DNA of 64,000 nt, taken from positions 6,822,109-6,886,108 of the forward strand of contig JAJEKV010000004.1 of the NCBI GenBank assembly GCA_021234155.1, in the 5' to 3' direction. Position 1 is the stretch's first letter. The number at the start of each line of letters is the position of its first letter. Under the pieces are notes generated by a model. It did no database searches. It was not told the DNA's origin and saw nothing but the letters and a program-made list of their open reading frames with translations. Below are positions 36,983-49,166 of this stretch, in pieces. Both the position numbers and the translations under genes were made by a program. The stretch is from Isoetes taiwanensis (lineage: Eukaryota > Streptophyta > Lycopodiopsida > Isoetales > Isoetaceae).

Positions 36983-38005
36983 GGGTCCAAACTTTGAACC
37001 TTCAAATCGCCTAAAATTTGTTGCAATACGACCATTAAATAGTCTAGAATCCATTTATGATCTCAAATTAGACTAGTAACATTAAACTCCACCTCAAAAT
37101 GACCAAAATTGTTCAAACCCTAGGGTTTGTTTAGAAATAGAAGCAATAGCTTTTGGAGTACAAGGCTAGAGCCATAGAAGTGCAAGGGGCACCACTTTTT
37201 GAAGGCATTGAAGACCTAGGCGATGTATTGACAAAAGAAGTGAGGAGAGTGAAAAGGCAGACCCAAGAGAGGAAGCACTATGGCAAACACCTCTACAAAT
37301 GAAACGAGTAGTACAGGGCACAACTGGCCTATCAACATCGAATGGAAGACATACGTTAATCATCTGCATCAAGAACCTTCTGGACTATCAAGCACCCGAC
37401 TGCCACATCCACGAGCTCACAATAGAAAGAAGATCTCGACCCCTCCACCAACTCAATGCATACGAGTTCAAATGGAAGAACGCAAGGCAGAAACATATAG
37501 GTGGAGGAGTATGTTAAACGAAGAAGCCTAGATTAACATCACGAGCTAGGGGTAAAGAGTATAATCTTCCGTCGAAACAACATCATAGCGACACAGGAGC
37601 ACATAGAAACCAGAGGGAAGACCATCACGATCTTGCAGTCTAGCCGTTCGAACGGATGTCAAGCAACGTCAACAAAAGGTGCAACAAAGCTAGACAACTG
37701 CAAAATACCCAAGTCCAGCCATGAGGAGCTCCCACCCCCCAGTCCCTTCACCCCCACAAAGGTGGTTGTTGGGGGTTTGGGGAACCCCTTAACCAACTTT
37801 CCACACTTTCATTCAAAAATATATATGTGCTTTTTTCTTGTTAAGGTTATCTCAAACCCTAATAGTTCTAGAATGTTCAGGATTGTTCTAGAATTTAGAG
37901 TTTGCACATATACCCCACATGCATAGATACAAAAAAGAGCCTCCTTTTCCAGTATATAAGGAAGCTATCCATATGAGAATAAGTAGTCTGGTTCTTGGCT
38001 AGAAA
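36983..38005 (+). other. Unassigned sequence with promoter-like box
   Basis: Short frames at 37280-37530 without known domains. CAGTATATAAGG near 37950 resembles a TATA box and lies just upstream of the heat-shock-element array, so this could be an LTR promoter. A CAAACCCTAGGGTTTG palindrome sits near 37115. Confidence 0.35.
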
Positions 38006-38850
38006 GTTCTAAATTGAAGTTCTAGAATGGGCTTCCTAGAACTTCTAGAATTTTCTAGAAGAACCTAGAAACTTTTAGAACCTTCTAGAAGAACCTCGAA
38101 TCTTCTAGAACCTTCTAGCATGTTCTAGAAGAATCTAGAATGTTCTAGAAGGTCTCAGGGGGTTCTAGAACATAAAACCTTCTAGAATAATAAAAAAAGT
38201 TGTAAAATCTTGTAGAAAGCAAAAAAAGTTTACGAAATTTAAGGCAATCTAAACCTTATTCTAGGAATCTAGAATCTCCTAGAAACTTCTAGAACCCTAG
38301 AATGTTCTAGAAGAACCTAGAAACTTCTAGAACCTTCTAGAAAAACCCAAAATCTTCTAGAAACTTCTAGAACCTCTAGCATGTTCTAGAAGAATCTAGA
38401 ATGTTCTAGAAGGTCTCAGGGGGTTCTAGAATATAGGACCTTCTAGAATAATAAAAAAAAGTTGTAAAATCTTATAGAAAGTAAAAAAAGTTTACAAAAT
38501 CTAAGGCAATCTAAATTTTATTCTAGAAGGACCTAGAACCTTCTAGAAACTTCTAGAACCTTCTAGCATGTTTTAGAAGAATCTAGAATGTCCTAGAAGG
38601 ATTCTCGAAGATAGAACCTTCTAGAATGATAAAAAAAAGTCATAAAATCTTATAGAAAGTTGTAGAAAGTAAAATTTTTTTACGAAATCTAAGGCAATCT
38701 CATAAAACATAAGGGAATCTGTAGAAATATAAAGAAACTTTATTCTAGAACATTCTAGATTTTTCTAGAATGTCAAAATCTTCTAGAACATTTAACCTTT
38801 TAGAATGTTCTAGCTACAATGTTCTAGAACTAAGGGAATCTCACACAATC
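38006..38850 (+). repeat. Array of TTCTAGAA units (heat-shock-element-like)
   Basis: Dense repeats of TTCTAGAA, often spaced as TTCTAGAACCTTCTAGAA, which is four alternating nGAAn units and so a perfect match to the HSE consensus GAAnnTTCnnGAA. A higher-order unit carrying GCATGTT.TAGAAGAATCTAG recurs at about 38118, 38379 and 38566, each followed by a poly-A-rich spacer (GTTGTAAAATCTT, AAGGCAATCTAAA). No ORF. Confidence 0.85.
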
Positions 38851-40430
38851 TAAGTGAATCTAAAGAATTCTCATAAATCTAATGGATTTAGCCAAAAATT
38901 TTGTATTAGAGGGGAATTGGACCCCCAATCCCCTCACGCATAAGAGGAGTTTAAGGGAACCCCAGCTATAGCCAAGATCAAGTGTTCGAATGGAAGAGCA
39001 AGTAGAGAGACAGATGACCAGAGCCCAAGCCTCTTCGACTCCAAACACTTCGAGAGGCGGCTTCAAGTAGAAGACCGCTCGTCTAGCACAATGTCAAGAT
39101 GAGAGATAACGTCGGTCATGTCAAGATCCTTAGTGCTGCACCACCTAGATTTTGCATGACGACATCTTCGGGAATTGCGGCCACGACCTCAAGCCGACAG
39201 ACGTCGAGGAATTGTTCGAGACGACCCAACATCAACGAGTCAACAGAGGAGGCAATCTCTCAACAACCATAATCCCATCTATGGTGATGTATGGTGATGC
39301 TTGTAACATGCGTGCCAGATGGAAATACACTTATGAAAGGCGCCACAGCGATGGGTTATGCCTATGCTCATTCAACAATCAGGTGATGGCTTCGTCAAGT
39401 ACTCGTACCAACAATTAGAAGAGAAGAAGCCAAATGTATCTCCGACACGAGGGACCTCAATGCCGAAGATAGAAGCATTCGACACTTTAACGACAAGGAC
39501 ATTAACCAAAGCACCTTCGGCAAAAAGAGAGTTCAAGACAATAACTAGGTTATTCAAGGACAAGAGTAGATCTAGGGCAGAAAGTTCTTCAACTCAATGG
39601 TCAAGCTACGCAGATATAAGGATACATCATCCCCGACAGCAAACCTATCACGGAGGAGAGTCATGAGGCTTTACTCATGTATTGGAGGACATGTATTGAT
39701 GCACATGTATTGAGGGGCAAAGGCCACAAACCGGACGCTGAAGAAATGCTAGCAATCAACATGAGGTTCAAAATTGTGGAGCGTGATCAAGTGAAACTAG
39801 AAAGTACCACAAGACTAGAAGGCAGCATAGTGTCGTAGAATGTGGCAATGTCTAAGCCATCAAGTCAAGGAGATCAAACAGGTAAGATGGGAAGCTCGAT
39901 GAAGAAGCGACTAGGAGAACTGAGTCAAATAATCGACGGTCAACTAGAAACCTCATCAAGGGACGGCAACTTGCATGCAACTTGGCAAACCCAAGGATCG
40001 GCATTCGAAAGGCAACTAATGAAGAGAACAACTCCTTAGGAGTCTAGCCAAAGGAACGGCGCACAACTTCAAGAGGCGCCTCCCAAGATCTTCAGACATT
40101 GTGAAGGGGAAACAATTATTGCCCAAGAACAAGATTAAGAAGCAGACCGAAATGCCGAAGCATCAACGACCGTCACATCCTTAGTTAGTGTGTGAAGCAG
40201 AAGCAGGTTGTGCCGCAACCGACAGACATTAGAGAGCTCAAACATATCAAAGAGTCTACCAATCAAGCACGAGCTGACGTACAAATAAGAGGATATAGAT
40301 CTTTAACACCAGCACACTAGGAGGAACATCGACAACACTGCCATGGAGTACGTGTGCACCTCGAGGGGAGACACCAAGGGGGCCTAATAGCTTTAGTAGT
40401 ATTTGTAATCATAATAGCGTAAGCTATATG
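38851..40430. other. Unassigned degenerate sequence
   Basis: Several short frames, many stops, no recognised domain. Possibly decayed retroelement internal sequence leading into repeat copy B. Confidence 0.3.
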
Positions 40431-41495
40431 CCTTGCATGCATATTTTCCCTTGTTATTCCCTCCCTCTCACAGTGTACCAGATCCTCAACACTTGTCTGT
40501 CAACATGCTACAGGTAAGAGAAGGACTCGAAAGATGGAGTTGGCACAACAATATCATACTTAAAGCCATCCTTTAGCCGCCAAGATGGAGAATTCAACAT
40601 GGAGGATGTTTTCAACAGAACCATCTTCGGGTTTTTTGGGAAGTGTCATAGAAAATTTCAAGTGCTCAACTATGCCATCAAAACCACCAGCAATGGTTAG
40701 CCTCTAATGAAGAAAGTTGACCTCTACATCGAGGAAGAGCCCGGAGTCTCGAGCAACTCGAAAGAATGTTACCTTGCTGCTTCAAGAAGGCAACGAGTGG
40801 ATGAGTTGCTAGTAAGATTGAGGAGCTACGATCTTATAGTCGAGTAGAATAGGCCTATGGATGATAACATCCATAATGGGATTAGAAGGCATTTCCAGAT
40901 TTTCTCGTGAAAGGATTGCCCCAAGTTGAGCTAAGCGTCAACGATTGGGTCCTTATGCATCAGAGTAACTAAAACTATACACGATTGTTAACAGACATCC
41001 AACATATTGAAACCACTTGGTGAGATTGATCACCTCGTCAAGAAGGAATCATTACTAGGATACTTGTTGACCATGTATAAAGCTAGGACCTCCCAGGAAT
41101 AATCCAACCGAATGAAAAGAAGTAATCTAACAGGTCTGGCCAACTTGTTAATGATGACATCAATTCAATTGATAGGAATATTCCAAGAGAGTAACTAAGA
41201 GAGGGGGGTCTCTATAATATAAAATTGAATAATACATGAAAGCTACATCTAAAAATAAGAAGTACATTAATCACATAGTCTTTTGAGACAAAAGGAATTG
41301 TCATGATGACAAATTTGCAGTTTAGAATTGTTCTGAATAGTTTGGTAATCCATCGCTTAGCGATAGATATGTTAAACATGATGGTTGCATCCATCATAGA
41401 TGGGTAAATATGTTAGCTAAGGCTAGTAAATTAATGTGTTAGATAAGAAACATATAACCTCTTAAGGTAGATAGAATAGCTGAGATGTTATGACA
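40431..41495 (+). repeat. 1-kb dispersed repeat, copy B
   Basis: Homologous to 30091-31114 over its whole length; this is the longer copy and retains CAG/CTG words that are altered in copy A. No TG..CA ends, so not an obvious LTR. Confidence 0.85.
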
Positions 41496-42159
41496 AACAT
41501 CAATTAAGGGGATAGGATGCATTGGATAGCATCATTGGAGAGGTGTAGGACCATTTTCTTACGAAGAAACTGGGGGCTCAATCTTAGGACTGAACCTACC
41601 TACATCTTAGCGGTTGAATCGCCATCAAATTAGTCGACCCTTAGAATAGAGTTCCTTCCGCATGTAGCCAAAGCAGATGGAGCGTAAGATGGATAGACGT
41701 TTAATGTCCATCTGACCTTCAACATGCAAGGCTGACGCGGTAGCCAACTGCACCAAAGTAGGGGAGCGAATTAATGGAAACAACGCAACGGCCAAGTAGT
41801 CTCCAAACTAGTCGACACCGGCTCAATGGGGGGGTGTATTATAGCCTTAGCGAGTGCGACAACTAAGGTGGAGAGAGGCTTTGCATCCAAGTATTAGATA
41901 GAATGCATGATAGGAAAATCATAATTTTTTTACGCCATGATCAATTGCCTGCATTCACCTAGGAATGAGCTAGTAGCCTAGCTCTTACTTAAATTATTCA
42001 GGGTTGTGAACCCCTTATAACCACATAAATTATATAATCTTAAGTATACTATTATGCAGGGCATTGATATCACTCCATGAAGGCATGTATCATAAGCTTT
42101 GATGTCTTGTTGATAAATTGTATGTTCATAATAACTACATAGATAGTTTTGTCTTGTGT
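41496..42159. other. Unassigned AT-rich stretch
   Basis: No gene, repeat or motif recognised between repeat copy B and the MITE. Confidence 0.3.
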
Positions 42160-42163
42160 AGAT

Positions 42164-42489
42164 GGGTAAAAGCATGTTAGGGTGTCCCTTAAAAAGTATT
42201 ATTTAGTGACTAAAAAGGTACCTAAAAGGGTAGCCAGGACTGGGTACTGGGTACCTGTATAATATCTCAATATAAGGTATGTTTTAGAACTTTTTATATA
42301 TATATATATTGATCTCCGATAGCATTATCTTTATCTTAACTTTGAATATTACCATGTCCTTGACTTTTATTTTGGATTTTTGTATTAGTTTTAATGAAAA
42401 GAAAAATGAGAAAGTACCCAGTTCAGAAGTACCTAGTGTATGTACTTTTGCAGGTTCCAAAAGTGGTACACCCTAACATGCTTTTACCC
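42164..42489. mobile_element. 326-bp MITE
   Basis: Terminal inverted repeats are perfect over 22 bp (they begin GGGTAAAAGCATGTTAGGG). Both sides are flanked by AGAT (42160-42163 and 42490-42493), a likely target duplication. The interior is AT-rich and non-coding with a (TA)n run. Superfamily not assigned. Confidence 0.85.
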
Positions 42490-42779
42490 AGATATCCTAG
42501 TATCGAGATAAAGTAAGATAATAATTACATAAAATCTTAGTTAAACCTTCGCAAGGATGTAATTCCTTCTAAAGGAATTTAAGTGCCCAGCAGGGATCAT
42601 GCAGGGGCCCAAGATAATGCTTATTTAAGACGTTAACTAAACCATGTGTCCAAAGTAGAAGTATCCCAGCAGATGCTAGCCGATATGCAACAGTTGGTGG
42701 AGGATATCTTCTAGCAGCAAGAAGCTGGCAGAAGAGCATAGCAGACAAGCACTGCATCGGCTGAAGCGTTGCATCGACA

Positions 42780-43170
42780 ATTGCAAGAAGCTTGCTCCAA
42801 GGTGGGCTGGACCATTCAGGATAACCAAAAGAGTAGGTAACCAATCCTATAAGTTGGACCTGCCACCACACTTGAAGATCCATAGAGTTTTCCACGTAAG
42901 TCTCCTAAAGAGGCACATCCTAATCCAGAGGAAGTATTGGAGACACCAGAGTTACTGGAAATGACGGACGATCAACTTGAGATTGTTCCAGAGGTTCTTC
43001 TTGACAGATCTCAATTCTCCAATACCTAGTGAAATGGACACTTACTAGTGGAAGACGCTACGTGGTACTACAAATAGATCTTGAGAAGCAGTACCCACAA
43101 CTCATGGAGCAATGCAAGGGTCGACTCGTCACCAAAGTAGTCGACACCGAGCCGATAGGTGAGTGGAAGG
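42780..43170 (+). pseudogene. Chromovirus-type Ty3/gypsy pol C-terminus
   Basis: KLAPRWAGPFRITKRVG followed by SYKLDLPPHLKIHRVFHVSL is the GPY/F module found after gypsy integrases. After a frameshift, a PEVLLDRSQFSNT / VKWT / QYPQLMEQCKGR stretch has the spacing of a degraded chromodomain, which would target integration to marked chromatin. Stops are present, and no RT or integrase core is nearby on this strand. Confidence 0.8.
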
Positions 43171-43543
43171 TAGATTAAAAGTCTACTTCCGACGCCATGG
43201 AAGTAGACAAATTGAGAGATAAGAGGTCATATAGAATCATGCATTGATAGGAAAGCACCTCTAGTCTATGCCCACTACGGGGAGGAAGCCATCCTCCATG
43301 CCTAGGGCGACGAGAGGTGTAGGCATTAGACATCACCCTAGGCATTATAGGGCGCTGTCTCCACGGCCACGATGGAAGAAGCACCCTCTTCCTACGCCCG
43401 GAGGTTAGTCTTGCATCATGTAGTTAAATTAATTGTAATTAAATGCGTGGTTCCCTAATAACCATCCTTAGTGTATTAACATAGTGTTGGACTGGCAGGC
43501 CAATAGAATGATCTAAGGGGCAGGAGGGTCGCACTGCGAAGAC

Positions 43544-43580
43544 TTGCAACACATATTTTTTTGACATAATGTGTTGCAAG
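43544..43580. repeat. Perfect 12-bp-stem hairpin
   Basis: CTTGCAACACAT and ATGTGTTGCAAG form a perfect stem around a 13-base loop. It lies about 110 bp left of the Ty3 element. It may be a remnant of a small TIR element. Confidence 0.8.
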
Positions 43581-43685
43581 GAGACCAATGGACCTTAAAT
43601 TATAGAATTTTAAAACTGTGTTAATGATAAGTATGCAAACTATAAAATTTTGTGAATACTAGATGATAATGTAAGGGCTGAGAGA

Positions 43686-43690
43686 TCACC
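43686..43690. other. Target-site duplication of the Ty3 element, left
   Basis: TCACC immediately precedes the LTR terminus TGTTGAAGG and is repeated at 57800-57804. Confidence 0.8.
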
Positions 43691-46409
43691 TGTTGAAGGT
43701 ATTCCTGGCAAAACCTTCAACCTCAGTGGTTTAGAACCTCCAGGTTGCTTAAGGCAACCACTCTGAGTGTAAAGATTCCAGAAATAATGCTCAAGAGATA
43801 GTTGAGAACATCTTTCCCTGAAGGCTAAAAAGTCTGCTTCAAAATAACACCTGCTGTATGCACACCATTTAAGTTTTAAACATGATCTTCATCCCCAAAG
43901 ATGCTCAACACTTATGTCTGACAGGTTGCAAAAGTCTAGTTCGATCTGATTGGATCAGATAGGCTAAATTCCAGCTTCTAACCCAGTCAATTTTGGGTCA
44001 ATATCCCTGGCAGAGAGCTTGAATTATGATCTCGATATAGGCAATGAGTTTTCTTGTTTTGCAAACCTCACTCTTCTTGGGAATGTCTGCACACCATGGA
44101 CCAAGACTTCTTTCTGCAAATGGGACTCTAAATTTTTTTCTTTTTTGCTGCTTTTGCTGTAGACTGTAAAGGATAAACAATTCTGACCAGAATACTTTCT
44201 AAGAAGGTAATGCACACTTGCCTAATGCTCCTATGCTCAACAAATATCACTTTGCAATACTAATACTCTCTGAGCAACTATCCTATGCTCAAATGCCTAA
44301 TGCTGATTTCTGTTGTACTTAGACTTGCCAATTCGATATTGGATTGATGTTTTGGATTGACAACAGGTTTATTTCTGCTTACTCTGAAGATGCACTGACT
44401 TGACACACTGACAATATCTGGCAATTGGAGTTAAATGCTGCAGAAAACCTCTAATAACTATTATTTTTTTGGGAATATAAGTCAATGTGAGATGAACACT
44501 TCACAACAAGGGTCGGATTTTCAATTAAATCAATCACTCATAAGATAACAATATATATCCCAAGCTCAAGGTCTCGGGCACAGGATCAAATAGGTAAACA
44601 TCTAGACAATCAGGAGAATTCAGTCAATAATCCAGATTGCTGGTAAACAATGGAGGTCAGAATCAAGCTCTGGATGATCAAGCCGGGTCTTCTTCGAAGC
44701 CACGAATCTCTTCTTTGCCTCAAAGCCCTCCAATCTTCTTTTTCTTCAAAAGCCCCTAGACAATCAGGAGAATTCAGTCAATAATCCAGATTGCTGGTAA
44801 ACAATGGAGGTCAGAATCAAGCTCTGGATGATCAAGTCGGTTCTTCTTCGAAGCCACGAATCTCTTCTTTACCTCAAAGCCCTTTTCTTCAAAAGCCCCT
44901 TTTGTAGATGCTCTGTTTTGTCGAGTTCTTGATCAATTCGCATTAATTCTCTGTCTTTTAGCTGATACTTGGCATTCTTGGCATCAAACATGGTAATCCG
45001 GAAGGTTTGATTCATGATTGATCAGTTGGTTAGGCCGGATCAGGTGGATCTTGGCAGTTCCAGGTTTTAGGGTTTGTGAAAACACAGGCGAAATATCCCA
45101 CAGTCATTTTTTAGCTCGGCGGCCCAAGGTATATAACAAGAAACAAATTCGTTATTTATAATTATAACGTGCAATATCCACGTGGGATTCGGTACCTCAA
45201 CCGCCCCACACGCCCGGATGTTCCACGTGGCATGGGGGGATTGGCTGGGAGAAGAAAATAGACTGGGGAGGGGGGGAGGGTAGATAGGAAAATTTTTTAT
45301 ACCCCAAGGTCTATGGCACGATTCCCTAGGAGGCAAATATAAGGCCCAAAATAAAACCTTTTTTCAATTTTCTTTTTTCCTATGGGAATCTTATTTTGCA
45401 CTCTAGAAGATTCTGGAATCTTTTCTTGCAATGGGGCATTTTTTATTTTGGCCAAAAAAGGCTTAAAGAGTGAATGATGTGGCATATGGAAATGATGACA
45501 AGGCTAAGTGAGTATGACATGGCAAGTGGTGATGATGACGTGTCAGCCAACTTGAGCTTGGAAAATTCTTTCTAGTCAAAATTGTGGATGATGTGGAGAT
45601 GATGTGTGTGACAAGTGTATAGTGATGGGGTGGCAATGATGATGTGGCAAAGTGACATGTAATGTTATGAGTGCTAATTTGATGCTATGAGATGGACTTA
45701 GCTTTTGAATATGGAAGATAGAAATATGACATGGCATGGCTAGAATGATGATGTGTATGATGACTTGGCATGTGGAGTGAAGTGCAAGGTGACTTGGCAC
45801 ACAAGGTGTTTTTTTCATAAGCTAATTTTTGAAATGCAACTTTGGCATCCCCTAGGGTACATTTGAGTTTTGGACATTTCCCTTAGGGATTTTGCAACTT
45901 TCTTTTTCCTTTGACCAAGTTGCATGAGATGTTGACTTTTGAACACGAGCATGACCAAGTCAAGTGACATTTGAACTTATGGATGATGACAAGTAGTTGA
46001 GGGTGGTGTGTAGCAAATGGATGTTTCAAGAAGGTGTGTTTTGACTAGAAAGAACTTTCAAAGCCAAGTTTGACTTTAGAAGAAGTTATGTGCATGGAGT
46101 CAAGGTTCAAAGGGCATTTTATGATGGTGGAGTGTATAGAGAATGTGAGAAGGGAATAAAAAATGCACAAAGATGCCAAGATCACAAGTGGTCACATACC
46201 ATGAGATGATCTTCAAGGGGTCTTCTTTCCTCTCTTCTTTTCTTTTCTTTTGCTTGATTCTCCTCTTGCCTCTCTTGAGTGATTTGAGTCAATTGTCCTT
46301 CCCTTGCTCTTCAACTTCTTAATGCATGCTAGTGATGCATTTTCCTAGTGCCTTGCAAATCAGATCAAAGTGTGAGGATTAGTTCAAAAATGTGCATCGC
46401 ATGGCAGCA
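43691..46409 (-). repeat. 3' LTR of the Ty3 element
   Basis: 2719 bp, colinear with the right LTR. It differs by a 154-bp tandem duplication at 44602-44898 absent from the other LTR, and lacks about 21 bp near its end. TATA-like GTATAAAAAA (minus strand) at 45292-45303. Confidence 0.92.
44602..44898. repeat. 154-bp tandem duplication inside the 3' LTR
   Basis: The CTAGACAATCAGGAGAATTC unit begins at 44602 and again at 44756; the right LTR has only one copy (56129). The duplication arose after insertion or in the source RNA. Confidence 0.88.
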
Positions 46410-47129
46410 TTATGCCAAACTGAAAGAAAAGGCTGGTCCACCAGCCCCTTTGACTTGCTGTTTGTACTTCATGTCATATCTCCAGCTAGTTGCCAATGTG
46501 AGAATATGTTTGGCAACTCAATGACCTGCAAATGGATTTGAAAGTGATAGATATGGTATTATGAGTGTGTATGTGAATGTGGCTTTTTTCAGATGAACCT
46601 GCATGGAAAGTAAATCTCTTTAGTAGTGGAGAGCTGTTGGATGGTAGTGTGACAGAGTTTGGGAATTTGTGAGGATGTGGAGGGTCTTTAGATGTAATAA
46701 GGTCAACTCTTGATCAGATGATAGATGGAAGAAGATATAAGGATGCACCTGCATGTGAAGATAAAACTTGTTAGTTTAGACAAGTTGCTGTTGTGGGAGT
46801 AATGGCAGCAACTCTAGATGATGAAGTATGGTGTAATGTGATAAAAGAGATGTATGAGTGACATGTTCAAATGCACCTGCATGGAGCTATGACTAGTATT
46901 AAATCTGTCCTTCACTTGACCACAACCTGCACAGTCCTCTTGTCCTTGCAACACTAGAAACTAGTTAGCACACAAGCAATAAACTTAAAAGCAGAACTTA
47001 ATTTACTAGAATCAAATTAATATTTTTGTTTTTTTCTTGTTCAAGATTTTTGTATTTTGCCTTTTACTGTTTTTTGTTTTTTTTTCAAATGATGCACTAA
47101 CTAAACCTACCTATATCTTTCTAAGAGTT
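46410..47129 (-). other. Untranslated region between integrase and 3' LTR
   Basis: 720 bp without coding motifs. No clear purine-rich tract abuts the LTR on the minus strand, so the polypurine tract is either degraded or displaced. Confidence 0.5.
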
Positions 47130-49166
47130 TTAATTGAATAGAGCAAGGGCAACATGCTGTTGCCAATACCTCTTTAAGTGCAGAATATTGATAGGGTTCA
47201 TCAATTCTCTGCCATCAGAAACATCTCTCAGCCAATATGAATCTTTGCCAGCTGCACCAATTACTTCAAAAGGTCCTTCCCAGAGATTCTCAAACTTGGA
47301 TGCTATTTCTTCCCTTGCTTTGTTCCATTTCAACACCAATTCTCCTGTTTTTAAGACTCCATGCAATTTATGAGCTGATTTAAAGGCTGCAATGTCCTTA
47401 GCCTTTTTTATCATAATAGCATTTTCTGCTTCATATCTATGCTCTTCAAGCTGCATCAATCTCACAAACCTTTCCTTTAGTGCTTCATCCATTTCCAAAT
47501 TTATTTGATAAGCCAGCCTGAGTGAAGGAAGTTCTAATTCAATGGGCAATACTGACTCTATGCCATACACCAAACTGAAAGGAGTGTGCCTTGTGGCTGT
47601 TTTGATAGTGGTCTTGTATGCCCACAGTGCATCATGGAGCTTCAGATGCCAATCTTTCTTTGACATAGTGATGGTCTTTTTGAGAATAGATTTGAGAACT
47701 TTATTGGTTGATTCTGCTTGGCCATTGCCTTGAGGATAATAGGATGAACTCTTAGTGTGTTTGACTTTCAAGGTGGCTAGCAAGAGTGCAATTGTATGAT
47801 TGATAAACTGGCTACCCCTGTCAGAGACTATTTTAAAGGGAATACCAAATCTGGCACAAATATTTTCATGCAGGAATCTTGCAGTAGCTTGAGCATTTGC
47901 TTCTCTCAAAGGAACTGCTTCTGCCCATTTGGTGAAATAATCAATGGCCACTAATATAAACTGGTGTTGAGCTGAGGAAGGTGGATCTATGGGGCCTATA
48001 AAGTCCAAACCCCATGTTTGGAAAGGTCCAGGAGATGTTATTGCAGTAAGGGCTGCTGGTTGCAGAGTTTTCCTACCAAAGATCTGACATTTATGGCAGC
48101 ATTTTATAGTGTTATAGCAATCCTTAAAAAGAGTAGGCCAAAAATATCCTGACCTCAAAATCTTTTTTGCAGTTGTGTCTGCTGCAAAATGTCCTCCACA
48201 CACTCCTTCATGACATGCTTCAATTATCATTCTGGCTTCTTCCTCATCCACACATCTTAACAAGATTCCTTCCTTGTCAATTTTGCATAAAACACCCTCG
48301 ATTAGCCTGAACTTTTTGCACTTGTCTTTAAATCTCCTCTCTTGACTGCTACTCAGATTTTCTGGTATCTCATTGCTCTCAAGATAAGTTCTAATGTCAT
48401 GCTGCCAATCTGTATTTTCTGCATCAAAAGAAACCAAGTTAGTCAGATTATCATCACTACATAAACCATCTTGGTCTTCATGCTCAAAGAGTACATAGGG
48501 AAGATAGGAACTGGGATTCTCAATTAGCTTTACCACTTTTACAGTGATATCATACGCTTGGACCTTACAAGCCCACCTGCATAATTTTGCCTTTGGTTGC
48601 TTTTTTGCAAAAAGTAGTGATAAAGGATTCTGCCTCATAAATACTTGAACTTGATTGTTTTGAAGCAAGTGTCCTTGTCTCTCTATCAAAAACATCAAGG
48701 CTGCTGCACTCTTTTCCAACCTGGGATATCTTAATTCAGTATCAGACCACATCTTGCTTGCAAAAGCAATCACATGATCCTCTTGCAGTAATGCCAAACC
48801 AATTGCTTTCTTTGTAACACTGATATAAGCCTTAAAAGGTTTTTCTAGATCAGGAGGCTTGAGCAGGATGGATTTACAAATGGCATCAATGATTTTGTCA
48901 AAAGAGTCTTGGCATTGCTCATCCCAATCTATCAGAATATGTTTACTTTCACTTTTGGAAATTTTTCCAACCTTTGTGAGGTTAGAGATTGGGCTCATAG
49001 TGTGAGAAAAATGAGGGACATACATTCTCAAGAAGCTGGTCATTCCCATGAAAAGCAATTCCCCTTTAGAGGATAGGAAAACACATTTTTTTGGATTCAA
49101 GCTAACTCCTCCCTTTCTACACAAAGCAAACAACATGGTCAGCATATCAAAATGTTTTTCAAGAGA
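47130..49166 (-). CDS. Ty3 pol: RT end, RNase H, integrase (partial)
   Basis: Open for about 680 codons. It begins inside RT (SLEKHFDMLTMLFALCRKGG) because of the insertion; the first six codons of the open frame come from the insert. Residues 40-60 show a small deletion in the RT thumb (GELLFMG joined to MTSFLRMYV). The connection/RNase H region is near residues 86-200 (KAYISVTKKAIGLALL), lacking the usual catalytic Asp. Integrase: H325, H332, C363, C366 zinc motif; catalytic D394 (TWGLDFIG), D455 (VSDRG) and E491 (NGQAESTN) with 35 residues between the last two, the DD35E signature; GPF module near residue 625 (LWEGPFEVIG). Integrase looks intact. Confidence 0.92.
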   Translation of the reverse strand, partial: SLEKHFDMLTMLFALCRKGGVSLNPKKCVFLSSKGELLFMGMTSFLRMYVPHFSHTMSPISNLTKVGKISKSESKHILIDWDEQCQDSFDKIIDAICKSILLKPPDLEKPFKAYISVTKKAIGLALLQEDHVIAFASKMWSDTELRYPRLEKSAAALMFLIERQGHLLQNNQVQVFMRQNPLSLLFAKKQPKAKLCRWACKVQAYDITVKVVKLIENPSSYLPYVLFEHEDQDGLCSDDNLTNLVSFDAENTDWQHDIRTYLESNEIPENLSSSQERRFKDKCKKFRLIEGVLCKIDKEGILLRCVDEEEARMIIEACHEGVCGGHFAADTTAKKILRSGYFWPTLFKDCYNTIKCCHKCQIFGRKTLQPAALTAITSPGPFQTWGLDFIGPIDPPSSAQHQFILVAIDYFTKWAEAVPLREANAQATARFLHENICARFGIPFKIVSDRGSQFINHTIALLLATLKVKHTKSSSYYPQGNGQAESTNKVLKSILKKTITMSKKDWHLKLHDALWAYKTTIKTATRHTPFSLVYGIESVLPIELELPSLRLAYQINLEMDEALKERFVRLMQLEEHRYEAENAIMIKKAKDIAAFKSAHKLHGVLKTGELVLKWNKAREEIASKFENLWEGPFEVIGAAGKDSYWLRDVSDGRELMNPINILHLKRYWQQHVALALFN
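49093..49166. repeat. 74-bp duplication, left copy
   Basis: Identical to 52000-52073 and directly abutting the 2833-bp insert. Both copies encode the same RT segment. Confidence 0.9.

Noticed and set aside
30091-41495. Copies A and B as the LTR pair of one element
   Set aside because: No TG..CA ends, no PBS next to copy A, and the tRNA-Met PBS lies 1.7 kb inside.
45576-45818. His/Ser-rich small protein repeated at 56947-57189
   Set aside because: Duplicated only because both copies lie in the LTRs; composition follows GATGATGTGG-like LTR repeats.
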